DNA of 64,000 nucleotides from Agromyces sp. ISL-38. Its GTDB lineage: Bacteria > Actinomycetota > Actinomycetes > Actinomycetales > Microbacteriaceae. Positions within the stretch are counted from its first letter, which is position 1. Every line of letters begins with the position of its first letter. Below the pieces are notes generated by a model. It was given only the letters and a program-made list of their open reading frames with translations, was not told the origin of the DNA and did not search any database. Below are positions 38,128 through 46,635 of this stretch, in pieces. Position numbers and translations under genes: made by a program. The DNA lies in contig NZ_JAGGPF010000011.1 of assembly GCF_018613935.1 (NCBI RefSeq), positions 62,001-126,000 of the forward strand. Reading direction: 5' to 3'.

Positions 38128-39138
38128 TCAGCGGCCGGTGGACTCCCTGACGACCAGTCGCGGCTGGAACGTCGTGGCCGAGTGCCGGTGCGCCTTGCCC
38201 TCCTGCAGCTCGGCGAGGAGCTTGGCCACGGCGACCTCGCCCATCTCCTGCTTCGGCTGGCCCACCGTCGTGAGTCGGCGCGCCTCCTCGGTGCCGAACG
38301 CGAGGTCGCCATAGCCGACGACGGCGGCATCGCGGGGCGTCTCGACCCCGGTCTCGGCGAGGCCTCGCATCACGCCGATGGCGAGCTGGTCGTTCGTGCA
38401 GAAGACCCGCCGCGGCGCTCCGCTCGCTGCGATGCGCCGGCCGGCCTCGACACCCGCTTCGATGGTCATGTCGCGCATCTCGAACTCGACGAGGCTGTCG
38501 GGATCGAGGCCAGCGGATGCCAGTGCCGACCGCGCACCCGTGCGCCGATCCTCGCACTGCACGATGGTGTGGCTGCCGTTGACGATGCTGATGCCGCTCC
38601 CCGGCACCCCGAGAAGGTGCTCCACTGCGATCTCGCCGCCATGCACGTCATCGATCGCCACGGAGCACGCCTCCGACTCGTCGATACTGCGATCGACGAC
38701 GATCAACCGGGTGCCGACCATGCGCAACTGCGACAGTCGCGACCAGTCCGCGCTGATCGGCACCACGAGTGCGCCCGCCGCGCGCTGCTCAGCGAGCATG
38801 TCGAAGTGGCGCTGCTCCCGCGCGGGATCCTCGTGGCTCACGCAGAGCACGACGGCGTAGCGATCGCGGTCGGCGGCGACGACCACAGCGTCGACGATCG
38901 CCGCATAGAACGGGTTCACGACGTCGGGGATGACGAGGCCGAGCACCCGGTTCGTGCCCTGCCGCAACGTCGCCGCCGCGCGATTCGGCACGAAGTCGAG
39001 CTCCTCGATGGCCGCCATCACCCTCTCGCGCGTCGGCACGGCGACGACATGCGGACGATTCAGCACGTTCGACACGGTCGCCGTGGAGACGCCGGCGAGC
39101 CGCGCCACGGCGGCGAGCCCGAGATTACGCTGTCCCAT
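38128..39138 (-). CDS. LacI family regulator of the rhamnoside locus
   Basis: A 336-residue LacI-type repressor. The headpiece reads LAAVARLAGVSTATVSNVLN followed by RPHVVAVPT; the effector domain includes GLVIPDVVNPFYAAIVDAV, VVGYGDLAFGTEEA and RLTTVGQPKQEMGE. The start could be ATG 39138 or TTG 39153, which overlaps the GH106 stop by eight bases; neither has a good ribosome site. It closes the importer-GH106 operon. AATCGATT operators before the isomerase, the importer and the GH78 gene fit autoregulation and control of the whole locus. Confidence 0.87.
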   Translation of the reverse strand: MGQRNLGLAAVARLAGVSTATVSNVLNRPHVVAVPTRERVMAAIEELDFVPNRAAATLRQGTNRVLGLVIPDVVNPFYAAIVDAVVVAADRDRYAVVLCVSHEDPAREQRHFDMLAEQRAAGALVVPISADWSRLSQLRMVGTRLIVVDRSIDESEACSVAIDDVHGGEIAVEHLLGVPGSGISIVNGSHTIVQCEDRRTGARSALASAGLDPDSLVEFEMRDMTIEAGVEAGRRIAASGAPRRVFCTNDQLAIGVMRGLAETGVETPRDAAVVGYGDLAFGTEEARRLTTVGQPKQEMGEVAVAKLLAELQEGKAHRHSATTFQPRLVVRESTGR

Positions 39139-39145
39139 CACGGTG

Positions 39146-42100
39146 TCAGTCAAGCACGCTGGACGAACGGTCGTTCGAATGGATCTTCGTCATCATGCTT
39201 CCCTTCATCGAAGCGAGCTGTCCGGTGTCAGCTCTCGGCGTTCGCTCCCAGATCTCGAGGCGGACCGGCCCGAAGAGGCCGTGTCGCGTCTGCCCGGCCA
39301 TCACGGCCGACGTCGGCGACGCCACGTCGAGGTATGGCGCGAGGGTGCCACGCACGGTGACCTCGATGAGGTGCTCGCCTCCGTGCTCGACCGCCTCGCT
39401 CACATCGCTGCGCCACGGGCCCGCGAAGAGCGTGTCGACGAGCACGCCGTCGACCCGCACCTCCGTCGTCCCACGCACGAGACCGAGGTCGAGCACCGCT
39501 CTCGTCCCCTCGGGGCGCTCGATCCGGCAACGCCGCGCGTACCGCACCGCGCCACCGAGTGCCGAGAGCCCGAGCTCGTCCCATGGCCGCAGTTCTGCCT
39601 CGACCGGGGTGACCGTCACGGCGATCGGACCATCGAGCAGGGCGCCCGCTCTCCTGCCGTCCTCGGGTCGGAAAGAGAGCGTGAGTCGTCGATCCATGGC
39701 TGCCGGCCGGTCGAAGACGAGCCGGTCGCCGCTGCGGACGACATCGGACGCCCGCACCTCCCAAGGGATCGAGGTGGGCACCGTCGCCTCGATGGTTCCG
39801 ATCGGCACGTCGAAGGTCAGCGTCTCCACCCGCCCTGGTCGCGGTGCGACATCGGGCACGAGGGTGACCACACTCTCGTGCACGGATTCGCGCTCGAGCC
39901 AACCGGCACGCTGCAGCGGGTGGGGCCGGGGCACGAGGCATCCGTATCGGGGATCCTCGTACTGCATCAGCCGCTGACTCACGGGAACCGGCGCCAGCTC
40001 CCGCGTGACGGTCCACGAGGCATCCGAGCGGATGCCGAGGCCTCCGTCGATCGCGGGCACCGAGTCGAGCCGGATCGCGACGGGCCGACCGACATCCGTC
40101 GAACGCACCTCGAGGATGTTGCCGCCATCGCGGAGCACGTCGCGGAGATCGTACGGGTGCACGCGCGTGAATCGTCGCGCCGCGTAGGGGTCGAAGTCGC
40201 TCTGCCGGCCGATCTCGACTCCGTTGACGACGAGTGTGCTCGGCGCCTCGCTGCTCAGCTGCACCCGCGCGTCGGCGACGCCACTGCTCGCCTCGAAGGT
40301 CGTAGAGAACACGACGGAGGTGGAGCGGGCCGGCTCATCGGCCGCCTCGATCCATTCGGGCCTGGCGAACCGCTCGAGGTCGGTCGTGAGCGCGAAGTAG
40401 GCGCGCAGATCGCCCGTCCCGGCCGCGGTGAATTCGATCTCGAGCACTCGGGACCCAGTGGGAAGGCCGGCGTGGAAGGTGAGGTAACCGGGCTCGCCGG
40501 GCGCGAGCTCGACGCCGTCGACACGGATGCTCCGGCCGGCGTTGGCACCGACGGCCAGCCGGATCGCGGGGTCGTCGGGCACCGTGATCGTCGTGCGCAC
40601 GCGGTAGCGCCCGCCCGGGGTGACGCCGCGCCAGAGCAGGAACTCCTCGGGAACGTAGCCGTTCGGGCCGAGGCTCTCATCGTGGATCGGGTCCTTTCGG
40701 ATGCCTCGCGAGAGCGACCATTCGGCCCGCGTCCAGTCGCCGTCGGGGCCGGCGACCTCGGCGAATGGACCGAACGTCGCGAGGACGCGCCGGCGCTCGC
40801 CGTTCGCGCCACCCTCGCCGTTCTCGTCATCGTCGCCGTTCTCGTCATCCTCATGGTCGAACTCCCAGACCTGGATTGGCACGACCCCGCGCTGCTCCAC
40901 GTCGTCGAGGTCACCCCACGAGTTGTCGAGCGTCGACTCGGGAGATACGAGCCAGGGGCCGTCGAGCTCTTGCGATGACCTGCGCTCGCCGAGCACGGGA
41001 GCGGTGGCAGCCGGGAGGTCGGGCCCGACGACGAGGAGGGCGATGGAGCCGACGCTGAAGTCCACGTGCGCCTCGACCGCACCGTCGCCGAGCCGGGTGA
41101 GCGGAACGTCGCGCCGCAAGCCGGTGCGAGGATCCCAGAGCTGGCCCGCGACTCCGTCGAGTCCCTCGAGACCCGCGCCGTTCAGCCGCACGGTGAGGGC
41201 CCTGCCCGCCGGCGGCACGAAGTGGTATCCCTCAGAGCTCAGGCGCTGCCAGTAGCGCTTCCAGTTGAAGTCGCCCGACTCCCAGGCCTCGCCGAACTCG
41301 GGCAGCATCGGCTGCACCGTTCCTGTGCGCTCGTCGTGGGCGATCGCCGCGATCAGGTGCGTGTCGCCGATGACGCGATGGAGCACGGGGGCGTCGGCGA
41401 CGACCGAGACGGCCGACGCCCGCAGCATCCGTGGCACGTCTTCGACGTCGTCGACTCGGAGGATGCGTCCCGCCGAGAGCAGTGCCGCGAAGCGCCCCGG
41501 CGCATCGGGGGCGAGTTCGCGGTCGACGAAACGGGTCGGGGCGGCGCCGATGCAGATCACCCGGCCACCCTGCTCCGCCAATGCCGCGAGGAGCGCGGCG
41601 ACGTCGGCCGGGATCACCTCAGTAGCGGGCAGCACGACGTTGCGGTATCGCTCACCACGCAGACGCAGTTCGTCGCCCGAAACCTCGGCCGCGCGGAGCG
41701 AGTGCGCGCCGAGCGTGTCGTAGTCCACGCCCGCGCGCTCGAGGATGCCCCGCTGCTCGGCGTACCAGGGCGTCATGCCGTTGAGGTCGAAGTAGACGCG
41801 CTCCGCATCGCGGGCACCCAGGTCGCGCCCGTCGGCGGTGAGCCGTGACTGCACGAACTCGGTCGGGAACAAGAGCACGGTCGACGCGACATGCTCGCCC
41901 GCGGTCAGCACCGAGGAGAGCCGCGTGACCGCCTCGGCGAACACGTGATAGCCGGGCCAGTAGGGCTGCCGCCAGCAGGTGGAGGGCGGCGCCCATTCGA
42001 ACCAGCCGGACCGCGTGGAGTAGTACACCGCGTGGGGGTCGTACAGGTTCGCACCCCGCCGGAGGAACGGCGAGAGCCAGTCATACGTCTCCTCGAGGGT

Positions 42101-43216
42101 GCCACCCCAGCCCGACGAGTGGAACGCCTCGATCCACACCCGCTCGTGCCCATGGGCGTGGGCGAGCGACGAATGGATCTTCGAGTCGCCCCAGTGATCG
42201 CTGCCCGGGATCGCGTAGGTCGAATGCGTCTCGAGGTAGTCGCCGTAGTGCGCGGTCGCGCCGATCGGCTCGCCCTCGCGCGCCGGGCTCTGCTGGTCGA
42301 AGCCGCACGCGAGCCCGGCCTGGTCGAGACGAGCTGCGAGCGGATCGAAGAAGGCGGCACGGGCGAACCGGGCGCGAGCGCTGTGGTAGTCGAGCCGCAC
42401 CCGGTCGGCGTCCACTTCGGCACCTGCGGCACCGGTGGGCAGGGCATCGCCCCAGAGCGCCGGCAGCACCTCGAGTAGGTCGTAGCCCGTGTGGTCGCGA
42501 AACCGCGACGCGAAGTCGTTGGACCACGTGGGGACATCCGGCAGCTCGTCTTGGAACACTCCGCCGATGCCGCGCCCGAAGTGCTTGCCGACACGGCGCT
42601 CATACTCCCCGTAGACGGAGTCGAGGAGCGCGTCGCACGCGGCCGGGGAGAAGTAGTCGAAGCCGCGCACGCTCGCGAAGCACAGCACGAGTTCACCGGG
42701 CGCCTGCCGATGCCGGGCCCGACCCTCTTCGATGCTGACGGGCACGACCGGCGAGCCGTCGTGCGCGGCAAACCACGCGCCGAGCGCGTCGGCATCTTCG
42801 GGAACGGCGAGCTCGACGTCACCGGATGTCGCGTCGACGCGAGCCTGCGAGAGCGACCGACCGGCGAATTGCGGATGCGCCGCAATGACGCGCCCCTGCA
42901 GGTTCGCGCCCGAGAAGCCGATCTGGTCGTAGAGCCAGATCTGGAATCCCAGCTCCTCGGCGTCGGCGCAGGCGCCTGCGAAGATCTCCCACCATTCCTC
43001 CGACATGAAGGGCGGGTCGTCGGCGAGTGCACCGTAGAGCGGCCCGGTCGGTGCCAGGTTCATCACGACGGCCTGCCAGATGCCCTGCTCGACGAGCTGC
43101 CGCATCTGCCAGCGAAGGCGCTCGGGGTCGAGGCGTTCGCCGCTCCACCACCACAGCGGCACAGGGCCGTAGCGCACGGAGGGCCGCTCGAAGCGGGCGA
43201 CGAGCTCGGTGGACAT
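39146..43216 (-). CDS. Giant GH106-like glycoside hydrolase (probable alpha-L-rhamnosidase)
   Basis: A 1,356-residue protein. Its N-terminus (YGPVPLWWWSGERLDPERLR and WLYDQIGFSGANLQG) matches the GH106 alpha-L-rhamnosidase-like family, which cleaves terminal rhamnose, for instance from rhamnogalacturonan. The barrel is followed by beta-sandwich jelly-roll domains with VRTTITVPDDPAIRLAVGAN and EVRVDGVLVDTLFAGPW. There is no signal peptide, so it should act inside the cell on imported oligosaccharides. At about residues 785-806 there is a hydrophilic repeat (DDENGDDDENGEGGANG) that looks like a slippage insertion. The ATG at 43216 follows GAGGAGAG. Confidence 0.85.
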   Translation of the reverse strand: MSTELVARFERPSVRYGPVPLWWWSGERLDPERLRWQMRQLVEQGIWQAVVMNLAPTGPLYGALADDPPFMSEEWWEIFAGACADAEELGFQIWLYDQIGFSGANLQGRVIAAHPQFAGRSLSQARVDATSGDVELAVPEDADALGAWFAAHDGSPVVPVSIEEGRARHRQAPGELVLCFASVRGFDYFSPAACDALLDSVYGEYERRVGKHFGRGIGGVFQDELPDVPTWSNDFASRFRDHTGYDLLEVLPALWGDALPTGAAGAEVDADRVRLDYHSARARFARAAFFDPLAARLDQAGLACGFDQQSPAREGEPIGATAHYGDYLETHSTYAIPGSDHWGDSKIHSSLAHAHGHERVWIEAFHSSGWGGTLEETYDWLSPFLRRGANLYDPHAVYYSTRSGWFEWAPPSTCWRQPYWPGYHVFAEAVTRLSSVLTAGEHVASTVLLFPTEFVQSRLTADGRDLGARDAERVYFDLNGMTPWYAEQRGILERAGVDYDTLGAHSLRAAEVSGDELRLRGERYRNVVLPATEVIPADVAALLAALAEQGGRVICIGAAPTRFVDRELAPDAPGRFAALLSAGRILRVDDVEDVPRMLRASAVSVVADAPVLHRVIGDTHLIAAIAHDERTGTVQPMLPEFGEAWESGDFNWKRYWQRLSSEGYHFVPPAGRALTVRLNGAGLEGLDGVAGQLWDPRTGLRRDVPLTRLGDGAVEAHVDFSVGSIALLVVGPDLPAATAPVLGERRSSQELDGPWLVSPESTLDNSWGDLDDVEQRGVVPIQVWEFDHEDDENGDDDENGEGGANGERRRVLATFGPFAEVAGPDGDWTRAEWSLSRGIRKDPIHDESLGPNGYVPEEFLLWRGVTPGGRYRVRTTITVPDDPAIRLAVGANAGRSIRVDGVELAPGEPGYLTFHAGLPTGSRVLEIEFTAAGTGDLRAYFALTTDLERFARPEWIEAADEPARSTSVVFSTTFEASSGVADARVQLSSEAPSTLVVNGVEIGRQSDFDPYAARRFTRVHPYDLRDVLRDGGNILEVRSTDVGRPVAIRLDSVPAIDGGLGIRSDASWTVTRELAPVPVSQRLMQYEDPRYGCLVPRPHPLQRAGWLERESVHESVVTLVPDVAPRPGRVETLTFDVPIGTIEATVPTSIPWEVRASDVVRSGDRLVFDRPAAMDRRLTLSFRPEDGRRAGALLDGPIAVTVTPVEAELRPWDELGLSALGGAVRYARRCRIERPEGTRAVLDLGLVRGTTEVRVDGVLVDTLFAGPWRSDVSEAVEHGGEHLIEVTVRGTLAPYLDVASPTSAVMAGQTRHGLFGPVRLEIWERTPRADTGQLASMKGSMMTKIHSNDRSSSVLD

Positions 43217-43290
43217 CGACTCTCCTCGATCGGATGGTACTGGGAGGGAGCGGCAGCCGGCGCGCACCCGCCGGCTGCCGCGGAACGTGC

Positions 43291-44547
43291 TCAGCCTTCG
43301 GCGTAGGCGGCATCCATCTGCGAGAGGGCGCCCTTCGCGTCGACATCGCCGGCCAGGAGCTGCTGAACCACCTCGAAGTGCACCTGCTGCACCTTCGCGT
43401 TCGGCCACAGCTGGTCCATGAAGGGATCGGTCTTGCCCGACTCCAGGTACTCGAGCAGCGAGTCGAGCGCGGGGTCGGGCTCGAAGGTCGACGACCCGAG
43501 CGCGGGGATGGCGGCGATCGGGGTGTTGTACACCGACTGGCCCTCGTCGGAGGTCAGGAACTCGATGAGCTTCTTCGCGCCTTCGGGGTTCTTCGCCTTG
43601 GCGTTGATGCCGTAGGCGGCGCCCATGGCCGCGGCCATCCGGGTCTGCGACTCGTCGTCGGTGGCGGGAAGCGGAGCGAGCGTGAACTCGGTGTCCTCAG
43701 CGGCACCTTGGCGGATGGCCGCCAGGGAGGCGTTCACCTGCACCGAGGCCATGGCCTCGCCCTTCGCCACCATGTCGAGGGCGTCCTCGTACACCGTGCC
43801 GAGCGCGTCGTCCTGGAAGCATCCGGCATCCTGCATCGCCAGGTACTTGTCGAAGACGTCGACCCATGCGGAATCGGCGAAGGTCACGTCGCCGGCGGAC
43901 ATCTGGGCGGCGAAGTCGGGGTCGGGCCCGTACACGAGGGTCGGTGCGAGGGCGTACGAGATGAGCTGCGTGTTCCACGGCGTTGCGCCCGCGAGTGCGA
44001 AGGCCGTCTTGCCCGCGGCCTTGGCCTCACCGCAGAAGGCGAGGGTGTCGCTCCAGGTGGTCGGGATGCTCCAGCCGTTCTCCTCCATCGCGGTGAGGTT
44101 GAACGCCGATCCGATGCCGGCCGAGCTGATCGGCGCCGTGTAGGTCTTGCCGCCGTTCTGGCTGACGGACTTGAAGCCCTCGGGGATGCGGGAGGTGAAG
44201 TCCATGTCGGAGAGGTCGGCGACGAGCCCGGCATCCGACACGACCTGCATCGCCATCGGGTTGCCGTCGCCGGCCCAGACGAAGAAGACGTCGGGGGCCG
44301 TGCCGCTCGACAACTGGGTCCGTGTCGTCGTCTGGTACTCGTCGACGCCCGACGCCGTCACCTCGACGGAGATGCCGGTCTCGGCCTCGAAGGCCGCGGC
44401 GGCCTCCTTGGCGGCCGTCTTGTCGCTCGTGACGGTGGCCCACGTGAGGGTTTCTCCCCCGCCGCCGCCCGTGTCGTTCGAGCATCCGGCAATGGAGGCG
44501 ACGACCGCCGCGCCGATCGCCAGGGTGACTACTGCTCTGTAGCGCAT
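43291..44547 (-). CDS. Carbohydrate ABC transporter substrate-binding lipoprotein (CUT1)
   Basis: A 418-residue family 1 extracellular solute-binding lipoprotein with lipobox SIAGC and a Gly-rich linker. FEAETGISVEVTASG, APDVFFVWAGDGNPM and NPEGAKKLIEFLTSDEGQSV are typical. It should bind rhamnose-containing oligosaccharides for the permeases upstream; the ligand is inferred from the neighbouring rhamnosidases. The ATG at 44547 follows GAAAGGAG. No ATPase gene accompanies it, as is usual for actinobacterial CUT1 systems that share a housekeeping MsiK-type ATPase. Confidence 0.9.
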   Translation of the reverse strand: MRYRAVVTLAIGAAVVASIAGCSNDTGGGGGETLTWATVTSDKTAAKEAAAAFEAETGISVEVTASGVDEYQTTTRTQLSSGTAPDVFFVWAGDGNPMAMQVVSDAGLVADLSDMDFTSRIPEGFKSVSQNGGKTYTAPISSAGIGSAFNLTAMEENGWSIPTTWSDTLAFCGEAKAAGKTAFALAGATPWNTQLISYALAPTLVYGPDPDFAAQMSAGDVTFADSAWVDVFDKYLAMQDAGCFQDDALGTVYEDALDMVAKGEAMASVQVNASLAAIRQGAAEDTEFTLAPLPATDDESQTRMAAAMGAAYGINAKAKNPEGAKKLIEFLTSDEGQSVYNTPIAAIPALGSSTFEPDPALDSLLEYLESGKTDPFMDQLWPNAKVQQVHFEVVQQLLAGDVDAKGALSQMDAAYAEG

Positions 44548-44620
44548 GTGTTGCTCCTTTCGTTCGTGAACCGGTCCGCGGACGCTGTGCAGCGGACCAT
44601 CTTCCCCGTCGGCCCGGGCG

Positions 44621-45445
44621 TCAGCCCTTGAGTCCGCTGGCGAAACCTTGGATGACCGTGCGTTGCAGCACGAAGTAGACGATCAGGATGGGGGCGATGC
44701 TGATGACGAGCCCCGCGAAGACGAGGTTCCACTGCGAGACGTACTGCCCGACGAAGCTGTAGAGGGTGACCGGCACGGTCTGCTGCCCGCTTCCGCTCAG
44801 GTACAGCAGCGGCGTGAGGAAGTCGTTCCACACCACGATGACGTTGAGGATCACGACCGTGCCCGTGATCGGCCTGAGGAGTGGGAACACCACCCGCCAG
44901 AAGGTGCCGAGCGCACCGGCGCCGTCGATCGCGGCCGCCTCCTCGTACTCGATCGGCAGCGCGCGGAGGAATCCCGTGTAGAGGAAGATCGAGAACGGCA
45001 TCTGCAGGCCGATGTAGAAGAGGACGAGCGACCACACGGTGCCGAGGAGTCCGAGATCGCGCATCGTCGTGTAGAGCGGGATGAGCGCCAGCTGGAACGG
45101 CAGCAGGAGTCCGATGAGGAATCCGAAGTACGCGACCTTCGACCATCGACGACCGACTCGCGCGAGGGGGTAGGCGGCCAGCGCCGACAGCAGCACGAGC
45201 ACGACGACGCTCACGACCGAGACGACCGTGCTGTTCACGAGCGCGTTCCCGAGGTTGCCCTGCACCCAGGCGTCGGCATAGTTCTGCAGCGTGAACGAGC
45301 TCGGTAGTTCGAGCGGGCCGGCCGGGTCGTTGGACTCCCGGAACGAGAGGTTGATCAGCACGTAGGCGGGCACGAAGAACACCACCGCAACGGCGATCAT
45401 GACCACTTCGAGGATGCCGGTCTTCCACGTGTAGCGCTGGTACAT
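44621..45445 (-). CDS. CUT1 ABC transporter permease, MalG/LacG type
   Basis: A 274-residue membrane protein with six hydrophobic segments. The EAA loop reads PIEYEEAAAIDGAGALGTFW, followed by VVFPLLRPITGTVVI. Start MYQRYTWKTG at 45445 follows AAGGAC and lies five bases after the upstream permease stop; the longer upstream frame is a shadow of that permease. Confidence 0.9.
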   Translation of the reverse strand: MYQRYTWKTGILEVVMIAVAVVFFVPAYVLINLSFRESNDPAGPLELPSSFTLQNYADAWVQGNLGNALVNSTVVSVVSVVVLVLLSALAAYPLARVGRRWSKVAYFGFLIGLLLPFQLALIPLYTTMRDLGLLGTVWSLVLFYIGLQMPFSIFLYTGFLRALPIEYEEAAAIDGAGALGTFWRVVFPLLRPITGTVVILNVIVVWNDFLTPLLYLSGSGQQTVPVTLYSFVGQYVSQWNLVFAGLVISIAPILIVYFVLQRTVIQGFASGLKG

Positions 45446-45450
45446 GGCGT

Positions 45451-46416
45451 TCAGTCCTTGTTCTGTCGGCTGAGGACGAAGTACTGGCCGCTCGAGAGGA
45501 TCGCGACGAGCACGGTCAGCACGAGCGCGATCGCGATGCCATAGCTGAAGTCGCCGAACTGGAACGCGTTCTTGTAGAGGAGGGTGGACATCGTCTCGGT
45601 CGAGCCGCCGGGGCCTCCGCCGGTCATCACCCACACCTGGTCGAACAGCTTCAGGCCGCCGATGATCGAGAGCATGAGGTTGATGGTGATCGAGGGCGCG
45701 AGTTCCGGCCGGATGATGCTCCAGAACCGCCGGAAGGGCCCCGCGCCGTCGACATACGACGCCTCGATCACCTCGGTCGAGATGCCCTGCATGTTGGCGA
45801 GGAAGATCACCATGGAGTATCCGGCGAACTGCCAGATCACCACGAGGCAGATGGCCCAGATGGCCACTTCGCCGTCGCCGAGCCAGTTCTGCGTGAGCGC
45901 GCCGAGGCCGACTCCCTCGAGGAGCGCGTTGATCGCGCCGTTCGGCGAGAAGAGGTTCTGCCAGAGATAGGCCGTTGCCACGGGCGTGATGATCGCCGGG
46001 GCGAACAGGAGCACGCGGAGCAGGTTGCGGCTCTTGATCCGGCTGTTCACGCCGAGCGCCAGCAGGAGGCCGACCGCGTTCTGCACGATCGTGATCGTGA
46101 AGGCGATGACCAGCGTGCGCCCGATCGCCCCCGCCGCCTTCGGGTCGTTGGCGAGTTGGATGAAGTTGTCGATGCCGACGAAGGCCCGGGTCGGCGAGAT
46201 GCCGTCCCAGTCGGTGAAGGCGAGGCCGGCGCCCTGGATGCTCGGCCAGAGCACGATGAAGACGTAGAACGCGGCGGCGGGAATGAGGAAGATCCAGAGC
46301 TTGGACGTGCCCCGATGCAGTCCGCTTCGGCGCCCGGTGCTCCGTCGCCCCGGTTCGGGCGCAGTGGGGCTTCGTTGTGCGAGCTCGGCCGGCGCTGCGG
46401 CAGGAAGGGTTGTCAT
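45451..46416 (-). CDS. CUT1 ABC transporter permease, MalF/LacF type
   Basis: A 321-residue membrane protein with six hydrophobic segments after a basic N-terminal tail. The EAA loop is VIEASYVDGAGPFRRFWSI followed by IRPELAPSITINL, and GGPGGSTETMSTLLYKNAF lies near the C-terminus as in sugar permeases. It is the first gene of the operon; the operator at 46441-46460 lies directly upstream. The ATG at 46416 follows GGAGGTCGGAG. Confidence 0.9.
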   Translation of the reverse strand: MTTLPAAAPAELAQRSPTAPEPGRRSTGRRSGLHRGTSKLWIFLIPAAAFYVFIVLWPSIQGAGLAFTDWDGISPTRAFVGIDNFIQLANDPKAAGAIGRTLVIAFTITIVQNAVGLLLALGVNSRIKSRNLLRVLLFAPAIITPVATAYLWQNLFSPNGAINALLEGVGLGALTQNWLGDGEVAIWAICLVVIWQFAGYSMVIFLANMQGISTEVIEASYVDGAGPFRRFWSIIRPELAPSITINLMLSIIGGLKLFDQVWVMTGGGPGGSTETMSTLLYKNAFQFGDFSYGIAIALVLTVLVAILSSGQYFVLSRQNKD

Positions 46417-46440
46417 CGCGGTCTCCGACCTCCTCGTCGT

Positions 46441-46460
46441 GAATTCAATCGATTAAATTC
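46441..46460. promoter_or_regulatory. LacI-type operator of the importer-GH106 operon
   Basis: GAATTCAATCGATTAAATTC is a 20-base palindrome with one mismatched pair, centred on CG, 24 bases before the permease start. It is the longest of the AATCGATT sites in the locus. Confidence 0.65.
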
Positions 46461-46609
46461 CACCGATCACTCACCGTAGGGAGGTTGCCCGCATTCGTCA
46501 AGACCCAGTCTCGAGCCAGTTTGACGGCGCCTGCACCAGGTGTACTGTCGGTGATCACGCTCCAGGCATGCCCAGCCGCGTCGAATCGGCTCGGATAGTG
46601 CGCCCGCCA

Positions 46610-46622
46610 TTGAATCGATTAA
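46610..46622. promoter_or_regulatory. LacI-type operator overlapping the GH78 ribosome site
   Basis: TTGAATCGATTAA abuts the AAGGAGG ribosome site of the GH78 gene. With the site at 46441 it forms a pair about 166 bases apart across the divergent promoter region, which would allow looping by a tetramer. Confidence 0.6.
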
Positions 46623-46635
46623 GGAGGCGGTCGAT

